The notes under the pieces: model-generated
Told to the model about the DNA's origin: nothing
Databases searched by the model: none
The model's input: only the letters and a program-made list of their open reading frames with translations
In this document: piece after piece, positions 7,296 to 16,100 of the stretch
How positions within the stretch are numbered: the stretch's first letter is position 1
Layout: every line of letters begins with the position of its first letter
Origin: Candidatus Woesearchaeota archaeon
Lineage (GTDB): Archaea > Nanobdellota > Nanobdellia > Woesearchaeales > WJKL01
Direction of reading: 5' to 3'
DNA length: 28,096 nucleotides
Assembly: GCA_019322815.1 (NCBI GenBank)
Contig: JAHWIB010000014.1
Span: forward strand, 1-28,096
Position numbers and translations under genes: made by a program

Positions 7296-7739
7296 TTATT
7301 CAGATTTTTGAAATTTTTCTTCAATAATCTTTTCTACTTCATTTCTTGTTACAAAATTGACAGGCTCCCAAAATTCAATATATTTTTTCAAAACAGCAAA
7401 ATCATCTTTGCTTGCAAAATTCTTTAGTTCATTAATAACCAGATCCATATTATTTTTTATTCCTTCTAACTCTTTTTTTAATTCAATAATATCTGAATTA
7501 GTTGTTTTTATTTCAGTGATAAATCTCTTCCTTTCATTCAACATGTTTGTTTCAGTAACTTGAGCTCTTCTATTCAAATCTGTATATCTGCTCTCTAAAA
7601 GCCTTAATCTTCTTCCAACGCTGTTAACTTGTTCTAAAATATCTGAAATATCTGGCCCTGTTTCTTCTGTTTTCTTTGAAAATAAACCTTTTTTTTCTGG
7701 TTTTGTTTCTCCCTCCCCTTCTCCACTGAAATCTACCAT
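7296..7739 (-). CDS. Coiled-coil accessory protein, archaellum ArlC/FlaC-like
   Basis: From ATG 7739 the protein has 147 residues (MVDFSGEGEGE...). The same frame could start at a TTG four codons upstream (7751), less likely. The N-terminus is acidic/basic and disordered (GEGETKPEKKGLFSKK); residues about 30-115 form a heptad-rich coiled coil. The C-terminus, LKKYIEFWEPVNFVTRNEVE, has a conserved aromatic block resembling the end of FlaC/ArlC-type archaellum accessory proteins; that comparison is from memory and tentative. Its position between the membrane triad and a FlaI/TadA-like ATPase supports a role as cytoplasmic adaptor of a motor or secretion complex. It is divergent from the ribbon-helix-helix/ATPase operon. 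Confidence 0.75.
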   Translation of the reverse strand: MVDFSGEGEGETKPEKKGLFSKKTEETGPDISDILEQVNSVGRRLRLLESRYTDLNRRAQVTETNMLNERKRFITEIKTTNSDIIELKKELEGIKNNMDLVINELKNFASKDDFAVLKKYIEFWEPVNFVTRNEVEKIIEEKFQKSE

Positions 7740-7830
7740 TTTTATGACCAAATTATAGTATCTGTTTTTTGCTTTAAAAACTTGTGTGAGTATGTTTAAG
7801 TGGTATTAAAAATTTATATATCTATTATAT

Positions 7831-7900
7831 TATAAAATAATATTAAATAATATTAAAAAAGATAAAATATATAAAATAATATAAAATAATATAATAAAAA
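7831..7900. repeat. 10-bp-phased AT repeat array over the RHH promoter
   Basis: Seven near-tandem units of about 10 bp begin at 7831, 7841, 7851, 7861, 7870, 7880 and 7890. TATAAAATAA is exact at 7831, 7870 and 7880; the others are variants such as TATTAAATAA. The stretch holds a single G and no C. The unit at 7870 lies where the TATA box of a leaderless ATG at 7901 would be. A ribbon-helix-helix repressor binding one helical turn apart, or intrinsically bent DNA, would both suit; which applies is inference. Confidence 0.7.
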
Positions 7901-8050
7901 ATGGCTAGAAAACCAATTTCAGCAACAATTGATGAAGAATTAATCAAGTGGCTTGATTCAGAAATTAAAGACAAAAAAAAGTATAGAAACAAATCCCATT
8001 TGATTGAAATTGCTCTAGAAAAATTGAAAGAAGAGGAAACAAAAAGGTGA
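7901..8050 (+). CDS. Ribbon-helix-helix (CopG/Arc-like) DNA-binding protein
   Basis: A 49-residue protein reading MARKPISATIDEELIKWLDS, followed by a second helix around YRNKSHLIEIALEKLKEE. This is the CopG/Arc ribbon-helix-helix pattern: a short beta strand (PISATID), helix 1, a turn with RNKS, and helix 2. Such proteins bind DNA as dimers and often repress their own promoter. It sits directly behind the phased AT array and ahead of the ATPase gene, whose Shine-Dalgarno GGTGA overlaps this gene's stop codon, so the two are probably co-transcribed and coupled. The likely role is autoregulation of the secretion operon (inference). Confidence 0.85.
   Translation: MARKPISATIDEELIKWLDSEIKDKKKYRNKSHLIEIALEKLKEEETKR
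8046..8050 (+). promoter_or_regulatory. Shine-Dalgarno of the secretion ATPase, overlapping the RHH stop
   Basis: GGTGA lies four bases before ATG 8055 and includes the TGA stop of the RHH gene. Termination of the small regulator would place ribosomes on the ATPase start. Confidence 0.65.
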
Positions 8051-8054
8051 AGAA

Positions 8055-10328
8055 ATGGCAGAACCTTATTCATATGATTTAATACGTGAAGGCGAAGAAA
8101 TCATTCTCAGAATAGATTGTGAAACATTAACATATATTCCTTCTCTTGAAGATAATGCAACTACTATGGCTAAAACGATAAATATTCTAATGGAAACAGG
8201 AGCTGTCACAAAAATTGTTTTTGTTCAAAAAAGAGATTATGAATATGAATTATATCAAACACAACTTATACAAGAAATTGCTCAGTTAGTTAATAAATTA
8301 TCAAAACAAAAAGATTTGTTTACTTATTATTCAGCTGGTCCTGACTGTGAAAAATGGTTCAGTGCAAAATATGCCAAAATAAGACTTCTTATTTTCAGGC
8401 TTATAAAAGAAGATCCTTTAGGAGCATATGTAGAATTAACAAGAGAACTAAGAAGAGAAAATATAGAATTAGAAAGGATGATTGATAAAAGATATGTTAA
8501 TTGTGCAAAAAAATACATTGCCCTGCTTAAATATCTTATAGGAAATCTTGATAAAACAAGACTAATAATAATTGCAAAACCTTATCTTCCTGGTTATAAA
8601 CTTGGAGATAGATCTGTTTATAGAAAAATATTCATGCCAACAATAAGGCCTGACTTTATGTTTACAAAGTTAATGGCACAGTTTCCAGAAGAAGGAGAAG
8701 AATTAGAAACATATACCCTCAACAAAAAGCGTGCAGAAGTAACAATATTCAGGCTTCCTGATAATGTGCAATATCTTTATCATCTTAGTCCCCCAGAATT
8801 TAAACTTTCAGAAGAAAACTATGAAATTCTTGATCTAGCAAGAAAAATAATGGCAGAACACAAGCCAAAAAAAGAAGAATTTGTAGATCCAGCAAGAATG
8901 AGAACTGTTTTTTATAATGTTGGTCATGATTTAATTGAAGAATTAGCTTCTTATAGAGGAATAAAATTAAAAGAAGATGAGGTAGATGAACTCACAGAAA
9001 TCCTAGTAAGATATTCTGTTGGATTTGGCCTGATAGAAGTCTTATTGCAAGATGAAAAAATCCAGGATATATCAATAAACTCTCCTATGGGGCGTATACC
9101 TATATTTATAGTTCATGCAGATTATGGAGACTGTAAAACAAATATTATCCCGACAATTCCAGAATCAGAATCATGGGCATCCAAGCTCAGAATGATTTCT
9201 GGAAGACCATTAGATGAAGCAAATCCAATTTTAGACACAGAAATAGAGATTCCACAAGCAAGAGCAAGAGTAGGTGCAATCGGGCAGCCATTAGATCCAA
9301 CTGGATTGGCTTATTCTATCAGAAGGCATAGAGACAAGCCATGGACATTTCCTCTTTTTATAAAAAATAGGATGATGACTCCATTAGCAGCAGGTCTTCT
9401 TTCATTTATTATAGATGGAACAAGAACAATGTTGGTTGCAGGAACAAGAAGTTCAGGTAAAACATCCTTATTAGGGTCAGTAATGGTTGAGATGATGAGG
9501 CGTTATAGAATTCTGACAATCGAAGATACATTAGAGCTTCCGACAGCTGCGTTGAGAGATCTTGGATATAATCTTCAGTCAATGAAAGTCAGATCAGCGC
9601 TTGCAAAAGGAGGAACAGAAGTAGCAGCAGAGGAAGGAATAAGAACAGCTCTAAGATTAGGGGACTCTGCTTTATTTATAGGAGAAGTAAGAAGCAAAGA
9701 AGCTCTTGCTTTGTATGAAGCAATGAGAATAGGAGCAATGGCAAATGTTGTTGCAGGAACAATCCACGGAGAATCACCTTACGGAGTATTTGATAGAGTA
9801 GTTAATGATTTAGGAGTTCCTAAAACAAGTTTTAAAGCAACTGATCTAATTGTTGTAGCTAATCCAGTCAGGTCTCCTGATGGTCTGCATAGGTGGAGGC
9901 GTATTACTCAAATTTCAGAAGTTAGAAAAGAATGGGAAAATGACCCTATGCTAGAAAATGGATTTGCTGATTTGATGAAATATGACGCTAAAACAGATGA
10001 GTTAGTTCCATCAGATGTTCTAATAAATGGGGAATCGGATATTCTTAAAGCAATAGCAGGAAATGTAAAAGAATGGGCTGGCAGCTGGGATGCTGTCTGG
10101 GATAATATACAATTAAGAACAAAAATTAAGGAGACACAGATAAATCTGATTGATAAAGCAAAAAAACCAGAACTACTAGAAGCTCCTTTCACTATTTTAT
10201 CTAATGATATGTTTCATATTATTTCAGATAAAATTCTAGAAGAAGTTGGATTTCTTGACAGTAAAAAGATATTCTTTGAATGGAATGAATGGTTAAAAAG
10301 AGAGCTTAAAAAAAGAGCAGCTAAATAA
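8055..10328 (+). CDS. Type II/IV secretion-family ATPase (FlaI/TadA-like)
   Basis: A 757-residue hexameric-motor type ATPase. The C-terminal RecA-like domain has Walker A GTRSSGKT (463-470), the Asp box ILTIEDTLELP, Walker B-like ALFIGEVRS and the His box GTIHGESPYGVFDRV. The preceding N2-type domain includes LIEVLLQDEKIQDISINSP and GAIGQPLDPTGLAYSIRRH. Archaellum FlaI proteins are usually around 500-550 residues; this one has some 250-280 extra N-terminal residues with no motif I recognise. The family powers assembly of archaeal pili, archaella or secretion. It is followed after one base by a TadC/FlaJ-like membrane gene, the usual motor partner. Confidence 0.93.
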   Translation: MAEPYSYDLIREGEEIILRIDCETLTYIPSLEDNATTMAKTINILMETGAVTKIVFVQKRDYEYELYQTQLIQEIAQLVNKLSKQKDLFTYYSAGPDCEKWFSAKYAKIRLLIFRLIKEDPLGAYVELTRELRRENIELERMIDKRYVNCAKKYIALLKYLIGNLDKTRLIIIAKPYLPGYKLGDRSVYRKIFMPTIRPDFMFTKLMAQFPEEGEELETYTLNKKRAEVTIFRLPDNVQYLYHLSPPEFKLSEENYEILDLARKIMAEHKPKKEEFVDPARMRTVFYNVGHDLIEELASYRGIKLKEDEVDELTEILVRYSVGFGLIEVLLQDEKIQDISINSPMGRIPIFIVHADYGDCKTNIIPTIPESESWASKLRMISGRPLDEANPILDTEIEIPQARARVGAIGQPLDPTGLAYSIRRHRDKPWTFPLFIKNRMMTPLAAGLLSFIIDGTRTMLVAGTRSSGKTSLLGSVMVEMMRRYRILTIEDTLELPTAALRDLGYNLQSMKVRSALAKGGTEVAAEEGIRTALRLGDSALFIGEVRSKEALALYEAMRIGAMANVVAGTIHGESPYGVFDRVVNDLGVPKTSFKATDLIVVANPVRSPDGLHRWRRITQISEVRKEWENDPMLENGFADLMKYDAKTDELVPSDVLINGESDILKAIAGNVKEWAGSWDAVWDNIQLRTKIKETQINLIDKAKKPELLEAPFTILSNDMFHIISDKILEEVGFLDSKKIFFEWNEWLKRELKKRAAK

Positions 10329-10329
10329 A

Positions 10330-12507
10330 ATGCCTGACCCAAAAGATGCAGTTGTAAATGAATTAATGCGAAAATATAAAGCAAAGTTAGCAGAGCATTT
10401 AGAATTAGAAGAACCAATCAGCAGGCCTGTTTTTTCAAGGGAATACAAACAATTTAAAAAAGAATATCTCCCAAAAAGATTAACATTTTATGAAAAAGCA
10501 TGTAATTTTAGCGAAAAAATCCTAAAAATTTCAGCAGGTCCAAAGAAAACTCCTCTTCTGCAGGAAGCAATAAACATATCTCACCTTGATATTACTCCAG
10601 TAGGAGCAACTTCATTTTCAATATTTGCCCCTTTATGTGTAATATTATTAGGTTCAGTTGCTTCTTTTCTTATTTTTAATTCAATGTTTTTTGTAGTTTT
10701 TTTCCTTTTAGCAGGAGTTATCATGATTTCTCCCCTAAGTAATCTGCCTTTTTTTATTGCAAACAACTGGAGGATGAAAGCATCTAATCAAATGGTTTTA
10801 TGTGTTTTTTATATAGTAACATTTATGAGGCACACTTCTAATTTAGAGCTTGCAATTAGATTTGCAGCAGATCATCTAGATCCTCCTTTATCATTAGATT
10901 TTAAAAAAGTATTATGGGACATTGAAACAGAAAAATATGAATCAATAAAAGAATCATTAGATATGTACTTAGAAACATGGAGAAAATGGAATATGGAATT
11001 TATAGAATCATTCCATTTAATAGAATCCTCTCTGTATGAACCTTCTGAAGATAGAAGATTGGCTCTTTTAGATAAATCACTAGATGTTATACTATCTGAA
11101 ACATACGAAAAAATGCTGCATTATGCACATAATCTAAAATCACCTATTACAATGCTGCATATGCTTGGAGTGATCCTGCCAATTTTAGGATTAGTTATAC
11201 TGCCTTTAGTTGTAAATTTTATGGGAGATGTTAAATGGTATCATCTAGCTATGTTATATGATGTCACATTGCCTGTTGGAGTATATCTTCTTGGTAAAAA
11301 GATATTATCACAAAGACCAACAGGATATGGTGATACTGACACATCAGAAACCAATCCAACCTTAAAAAAATATAAGAATATAATAATTAATTTAGCTGGC
11401 CTGGAAATACAGATTAATCCTTTAATATTATCTATCCTTATTGGATTTGTTTTTATGTTAATTGGTTTTAGTCCAATTATATTCCATAGTCTCAACATGC
11501 CTGATATTGGTATTGGCAGAGTAGATGAAACAAGCCCGTGCGGAAAAATATTCTGTTTTATGGAATATAGAGAAAGCACTGCAGAAGCTACTTTAGGTGA
11601 AATTGTAGGCCCTTATGGTTTAGGAGCAGCTTTAGTTTCTCTTCTAATTATTTTAGGTATAGGCATACCGATAGGGCTCTACTTTAGATTAAGATCAAAA
11701 AATATTATTAAAATAAGAGAAAATTCAAAGAAACTTGAAGGTGAATTTGCCTCAGCTTTATTTCAATTAGGCAACAGGCTGGGAGATGGATTGCCAGCAG
11801 AAATATCATTTGGTAAAGTGGCTGAAGTAATGAAAGACACAGTATCAGGTGCTTTTTTTGATCTCGTTAATTCAAATATAAAGAGATTAGGAATGTCTGT
11901 CAAAGATGCAATATTTGATCCTAAAACAGGGGCATTAGTTCATTTTCCATCAAGAATTATAGAATCATCTATGAAAGTTTTGATTCAATCCATAAAAAAA
12001 GGGCCGTTAATTGCTGCCCAGGCTCTTATGAATATTGCAAGATATATAAAAGAGATACACAAAGTAAATGAACGTCTAAAAGATTTGATGGCAGATATTA
12101 TCTCTTCAATGCAGTCTCAAATAAAATTTCTTGCTCCTACAATAGCAGGAATTGTTATTGGTATCACTTCAATGGTCACAACAATACTTGGCAAGTTAAG
12201 TGCACAGCTTAATCAATTGTCAGCTGCAGGAGAAGGAACAACAACAGGGATGGGAGTGATTGAATTGTTTGGAGATGGCATTCCAACATATCATTTTCAG
12301 ATAATGGTTGGCATATATGTTGTCCAGATAATTTATATCTTAACAGTAATGTCAAATGGAATAGAAAATGGAGCAGATTCTTTAGCTGAGAAATATTTCC
12401 TAGGCCAGAATCTAATAAGAAGCACTGCTATGTATTGTGGTGTTGCAGCCATTATAATGATTTTATTTAACATAATAGCAAGCCAGATATTGACTGCATT
12501 GGCATAG
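10330..12507 (+). CDS. TadC/FlaJ-like platform protein with two T2SSF domains
   Basis: A 725-residue polytopic membrane protein, the platform partner of the ATPase. Two type II secretion F-like cytoplasmic helical regions are visible: the first about 150-260 (MRHTSNLELAIRFAADHL onward) and the second about 470-610 (FQLGNRLGDGLPAEISFGKV through NIARYIKEIHKVNERLKDLM). Hydrophobic segments sit near 95-145, 275-325, 355-385, 430-455, 620-640, 660-680 and 700-725. Duplicated F domains in one chain are known from archaeal FlaJ/TadC-type proteins. The loop SPCGKIFCFMEYRES between the halves contains two cysteines and probably faces outward. The start follows the ATPase stop after one base. Confidence 0.9.
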   Translation: MPDPKDAVVNELMRKYKAKLAEHLELEEPISRPVFSREYKQFKKEYLPKRLTFYEKACNFSEKILKISAGPKKTPLLQEAINISHLDITPVGATSFSIFAPLCVILLGSVASFLIFNSMFFVVFFLLAGVIMISPLSNLPFFIANNWRMKASNQMVLCVFYIVTFMRHTSNLELAIRFAADHLDPPLSLDFKKVLWDIETEKYESIKESLDMYLETWRKWNMEFIESFHLIESSLYEPSEDRRLALLDKSLDVILSETYEKMLHYAHNLKSPITMLHMLGVILPILGLVILPLVVNFMGDVKWYHLAMLYDVTLPVGVYLLGKKILSQRPTGYGDTDTSETNPTLKKYKNIIINLAGLEIQINPLILSILIGFVFMLIGFSPIIFHSLNMPDIGIGRVDETSPCGKIFCFMEYRESTAEATLGEIVGPYGLGAALVSLLIILGIGIPIGLYFRLRSKNIIKIRENSKKLEGEFASALFQLGNRLGDGLPAEISFGKVAEVMKDTVSGAFFDLVNSNIKRLGMSVKDAIFDPKTGALVHFPSRIIESSMKVLIQSIKKGPLIAAQALMNIARYIKEIHKVNERLKDLMADIISSMQSQIKFLAPTIAGIVIGITSMVTTILGKLSAQLNQLSAAGEGTTTGMGVIELFGDGIPTYHFQIMVGIYVVQIIYILTVMSNGIENGADSLAEKYFLGQNLIRSTAMYCGVAAIIMILFNIIASQILTALA

Positions 12508-12512
12508 AATTC

Positions 12513-12517
12513 AAAAA
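12513..12517 (-). terminator. Oligo-T terminator of tRNA-Phe
   Basis: On the minus strand a TTTTT run begins about 7 bases past the tRNA 3' end, a common archaeal terminator form. Confidence 0.45.
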
Positions 12518-12523
12518 TTAAAG

Positions 12524-12635
12524 TGGGAACGCCGGAACTTTCAATTCTAAAGGGATTTATATTCCCTTTATAAAATTTGAATCCGGGACACCTACGTCTT
12601 CAGCGTAGTGCTCTCCCAGGCTGAGCTACGTTCCC
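12524..12635 (-). tRNA. tRNA-Phe(GAA) with a T-loop intron
   Basis: All stems fold. Acceptor GGGAACG pairs with CGTTCCC (discriminator A at 12524). The D-arm is GCTC/GAGC. Anticodon stem CTACG/CGTAG encloses loop CTGAAGA, giving anticodon GAA at 12601-12599. The variable region is GTGTC and the T stem CCGGA/TCCGG. Between the T-stem strands are 45 bases instead of 7. Removing 38 bases (12575 to 12538) restores the loop TTCAAAT and a normal 74-nt tRNA. CCA is not encoded. TTTATAAA at 12661-12668 is the probable TATA box, centred about 29 bp upstream. Confidence 0.93.
12538..12575 (-). other. 38-nt tRNA intron between T-loop positions 59 and 60
   Basis: The insert contains a 7-bp hairpin AAAGGGA/TCCCTTT with a 7-nt loop. 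T-loop bases TTCA can pair with intron TGAA next to the T stem, leaving a 3-nt bulge AGT cut as AG|T on the 3' side and AA|T on the 5' side. That matches the cleavage positions of an archaeal bulge-helix-bulge, though the inner helix is imperfect, so this is a relaxed motif. One base of boundary ambiguity remains because exon and intron both offer a T. Confidence 0.75.
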
Positions 12636-12660
12636 AATAGAATAAGAAAAAAAATAATTG

Positions 12661-12668
12661 TTTATAAA
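12661..12668 (-). promoter_or_regulatory. TATA box of tRNA-Phe
   Basis: TTTATAAA centred about 29 bp upstream of the tRNA 5' end at 12635. It sits between the tRNA and the SSB stop codon, so the tRNA has its own promoter. Confidence 0.6.
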
Positions 12669-12680
12669 TCTTTTGAAGGT

Positions 12681-13076
12681 TTACTCAACATTCTCTTCTT
12701 CAATAGATTCTTCTTCAGCAGCAGAAGTATTTTCAGTTGAGGTTTCTTCTTCTTTTGGTTCTCCAGCAGGAGCTTCTGCACTGCTTCCTTTCTCAACAAC
12801 TTCTAGCTTGCCAAATTTTCCTGTTGTTAATTGTTTTTCTCCTTGAAATTCGCTGACATAACCATTAGTTATATGAACCTTATCTCCAACATTAATTTTA
12901 TCAATTTGTTCATTCCAAAGAGTTAATTTTATTTCTCCTGTTTCATCCTTTACTTTTGCATTGCAAACCCTTCCTGTCCTTCCAAACTTCTGAAACTCTC
13001 TTATTTCTCCTTTTTCAATTACATCAACAACTACATCAACATTTCCTTGCCTAACTTCTAGATCTTTTATAGCCAT
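12681..13076 (-). CDS. Single-stranded-DNA-binding OB-fold protein (Sulfolobus SSB-like)
   Basis: A 131-residue protein with one OB-fold (about 12-95) and an acidic tail (about 106-131, rich in Glu). The core reads VCNAKVKDETGEIKLTLW then INVGDKVHITNGYVSEFQGE, closely resembling crenarchaeal SSB. W54, Y73 and F77 fall where Sulfolobus SSB has its DNA-stacking aromatic residues (alignment from memory). The acidic tail is likely a protein-interaction tail as in bacterial SSB. It differs from multi-OB RPA of many euryarchaea. GGTGA lies 4 bases ahead of the ATG, and TTTATAAA at 13110-13117 predicts a leader of about 10 bases. Confidence 0.85.
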   Translation of the reverse strand: MAIKDLEVRQGNVDVVVDVIEKGEIREFQKFGRTGRVCNAKVKDETGEIKLTLWNEQIDKINVGDKVHITNGYVSEFQGEKQLTTGKFGKLEVVEKGSSAEAPAGEPKEEETSTENTSAAEEESIEEENVE

Positions 13077-13080
13077 AATT

Positions 13081-13117
13081 TCACCTTTTATTTTAAAATT
13101 AGAAAAATGTTTATAAA
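13081..13117 (-). promoter_or_regulatory. Promoter and Shine-Dalgarno of the SSB gene
   Basis: TTTATAAA (13110-13117) plus AGGTGA (13081-13086) before ATG 13076. Unlike aspS or tgt, this gene uses a short leader with a Shine-Dalgarno, so both initiation modes coexist in the genome. Confidence 0.6.
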
Positions 13118-13143
13118 GTTTTTGTTAATAAATTATTATCTCT

Positions 13144-16100
13144 TTATTTTTTAAAGAATCTATTGCAGTATTCTGTAATATATCTCTTTGGCCAGCCATT
13201 GCTTATTAATAATTGTTTAATCTGTGTTTTATTATAGCCAGCTTCAACTGCATTTATTAAGAATGTATTCAATTCTTTTGTATATTCTTCCTTCCTTAAT
13301 CTATGCAGTTCATTTTTTCTTTCTTTGAGTCTCATTGCCTTTTCTGCCTTGTAGTTACTAATCTGGCTAAGTACAAATGCCTTTTGATATTTAAATGTCA
13401 ATGATTCTAAAATTAATAAAATAACAGAAGCCATAGCTATGATTAAAATTAAAGCAGGCTTTATTTTAGAAGGCATCCTGACAGGAGTATAGCATATCTT
13501 TGTTGTCTGGTTGCAAAGGTTGATGCAGTCTTCATCTACTCTGCATCTCTTTCCATCTTCACATTTTGGGCATATTAAGCCTCCACAGTCAACATCGCTT
13601 TCATTTCCATTAAATATTTTATCATAACATTTTGGTTGATATTCACAGTCTCTTACTTCATCTGGTTTTACTGATTTATTAATATAAATAATAATTTTTT
13701 TATTGTATAATTCATCACAATTATTCAAATCATAGCATGTTCTGTATTGTTTTCCATCTGAAAGACATGGCCCCCATTCAGCACATTCCCAATATTCTGC
13801 ACAGACAGACAATCTTCTTCCTACACTACCTCCACCGCCGCCACGAGCACCAGTAGGAGAACATATATCTGCTTGGTCTGGGTTATAATCATCTGGGCAA
13901 TTATCACATTGATCTCCCCATCCATCATTATCATCATCATAATCTCCATCATTGTCTCCATCAAAACCCTCATCACTTAATCCGTCATTATCATTATCCT
14001 GGCCATCGCAGACTTCAAAATATTCTATTGTTAGATTTTGATAATAATCTTCTGTTTCTCCTCCTATAAAGCAATAACCAGGGCCGCTTCCATCATAATT
14101 CATCCCATAGGTTTTTGGGAGATAGGGTTTAAATGTAGGATAATCATTTATACTTTCATTCCAAGGATAAAAGAAATCCCAGCTTGTCATTGGAGCATTA
14201 GAAGCATTGTAAAAATAATTCTCATTGTCTTGCACAGCAGTACAGTTAATATATGGATCTCCATAAGTAGAATATACACAAACAGATGGATTTCCTGAAT
14301 GATTATTCCAATAAGAGTTATATATCCATTTTGCAGAACCAACCAATCCACCACCTACATTAACATTTCCTACTGCAAAAGAATCATTAATATAATCTGT
14401 TTCAATCCAACCAACTAAGCCACCAGTAGTAGAAGCAGAACTGCAATTCACACTACTTATTGCATAAGAATTAATAATATCCCCATCACTGCTTCCAACT
14501 AAGCCACCACAACCTTGATATCCTTTTACATTACAATATGCATAAGTATTCCTAACAATAGAACTGCCTATATAACCAGCTATACAACCAACACCATCAT
14601 AACCGCTTACATGACCTGTTACATAAGAAGTTCTGATATTTGTATATGTAGCACTTCCAACTAAGCCACCATTATTATATTGAGCTCCATCTATATTAAC
14701 ATCTTCTAAACCAACATTCCTTATGATTGAACTGCCGCCAGTATAACCAAACAAACCATTGTAGCCTGTAGTCCTGTTTATATAAAGTCCTGTTATTTTA
14801 TGTCCTTCTCCATCAAATGTTCCTAGGAAAGGATTAGAATTTGATCCAATAGGCTCGAATCCTTCATATACTCCTCTACTACTATTATAATTCCAGCTTG
14901 TTGTTCCAGAACAATCAACATCATTAGTTAATCTATAATAAGCAGTTAAATTGTTGCTCATATTTTGTAATTCATCACAATTAGATATATCTATTGTTAT
15001 TGGTGGTTCAATAACAGGATGTAAAGTCATCCTTACCCATCTATAGTCATTATTAGGGATATAAGCTAACCAACTATCATTATAATATATTCCTGGTGAT
15101 GTAATTGTCATATTTTTCACAATCCACTCAGGAACAATTTGGTTACAGCTAGTAAGATTATCCTCCCAATCACCATCTCTATTAAAATCTACCCATGCAT
15201 TGAAATAATAAGTTTCATTAAAAATAGTTGGGCCATTAACATTAAAGCTTATATTACCTGTACCGCAACCATCTATTGGGCTTACATTTACACTTATATT
15301 GATTAATCCATCATCTAATGATTCTAAATCAGGACCATCAAATGTTACATTTATATTAGGAACAGTATCATTATCAGGCAATAAATCAGCATCATTAAAA
15401 TCATCTGAAACATTAATGCCTAATCTTACATAATTTTCAAGACCAAGAGTAACATTCCCTACATGACATGGTCCTTGTATAGGACTTACAACATAATCAA
15501 AAACAGTAGGATAATTTGCAAGAATTCCAGGAGGGCCTCCTTTTGGATAAGCAGTCATATCTGTATTATCATACCAAGAATCATTTATATCATCCCAAAA
15601 TGAATAATGATTAGTTGAATCAGGACCATCTCCAAGATCTATTAGATTACCAAATGTAGGGCTGTCATCATCATCGTCATCATCGTCATCACCAGGAGGT
15701 TTATCTTTTATAGGTTTATTTCTAAAGGTTACATCAGTACTACATATACCTTGATGAGCAGGAGGACAAATAACTGTTTTAAAACCATCCTCTCCCTTAG
15801 AAGGTCTCCAACCTCTTCTTCTTTTCTCAGCAACAGTATAAGTTTTACCACATTCTGCTGTAATTTTGTATATTCCATCATCTATCCTTTCAGAAGGAAT
15901 ATCTATTGGATCATCAGGCTGTGCTCCTGCAAAAAATTCCCATCCATTATCAAGGCCATCGCCATCACCAGGTTCAAAAACCCCATCTCCATCCATGTCT
16001 CTCAATTTGATTATTTTGATAGTGCACACTCCTCCTCCACCACCTCCATAATAATAGTAATAACCATTTGCTCCTCCAATAGCAAAACTAGTCAATCCTC

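Noticed and set aside
7740..7751. TTG start adding four residues to the ArlC-like protein
   Set aside because: The ATG at 7739 is a stronger start codon and the extra residues add nothing recognisable.
7807..7900. Replication origin at the AT-only stretch
   Set aside because: No origin-recognition boxes or Cdc6/Orc gene nearby; promoter position and 10-bp phasing favour a regulatory role.
4860..12507. Canonical archaellum operon
   Set aside because: Only the ATPase, platform and one coiled-coil protein resemble archaellum parts; archaellins, ArlH, ArlF/G and prepilin peptidase are not here.
12524..12635. tRNA-Phe as a pseudogene broken by an insertion
   Set aside because: All stems are intact and one 38-nt removal restores a normal T-loop, with bulge positions suited to splicing.
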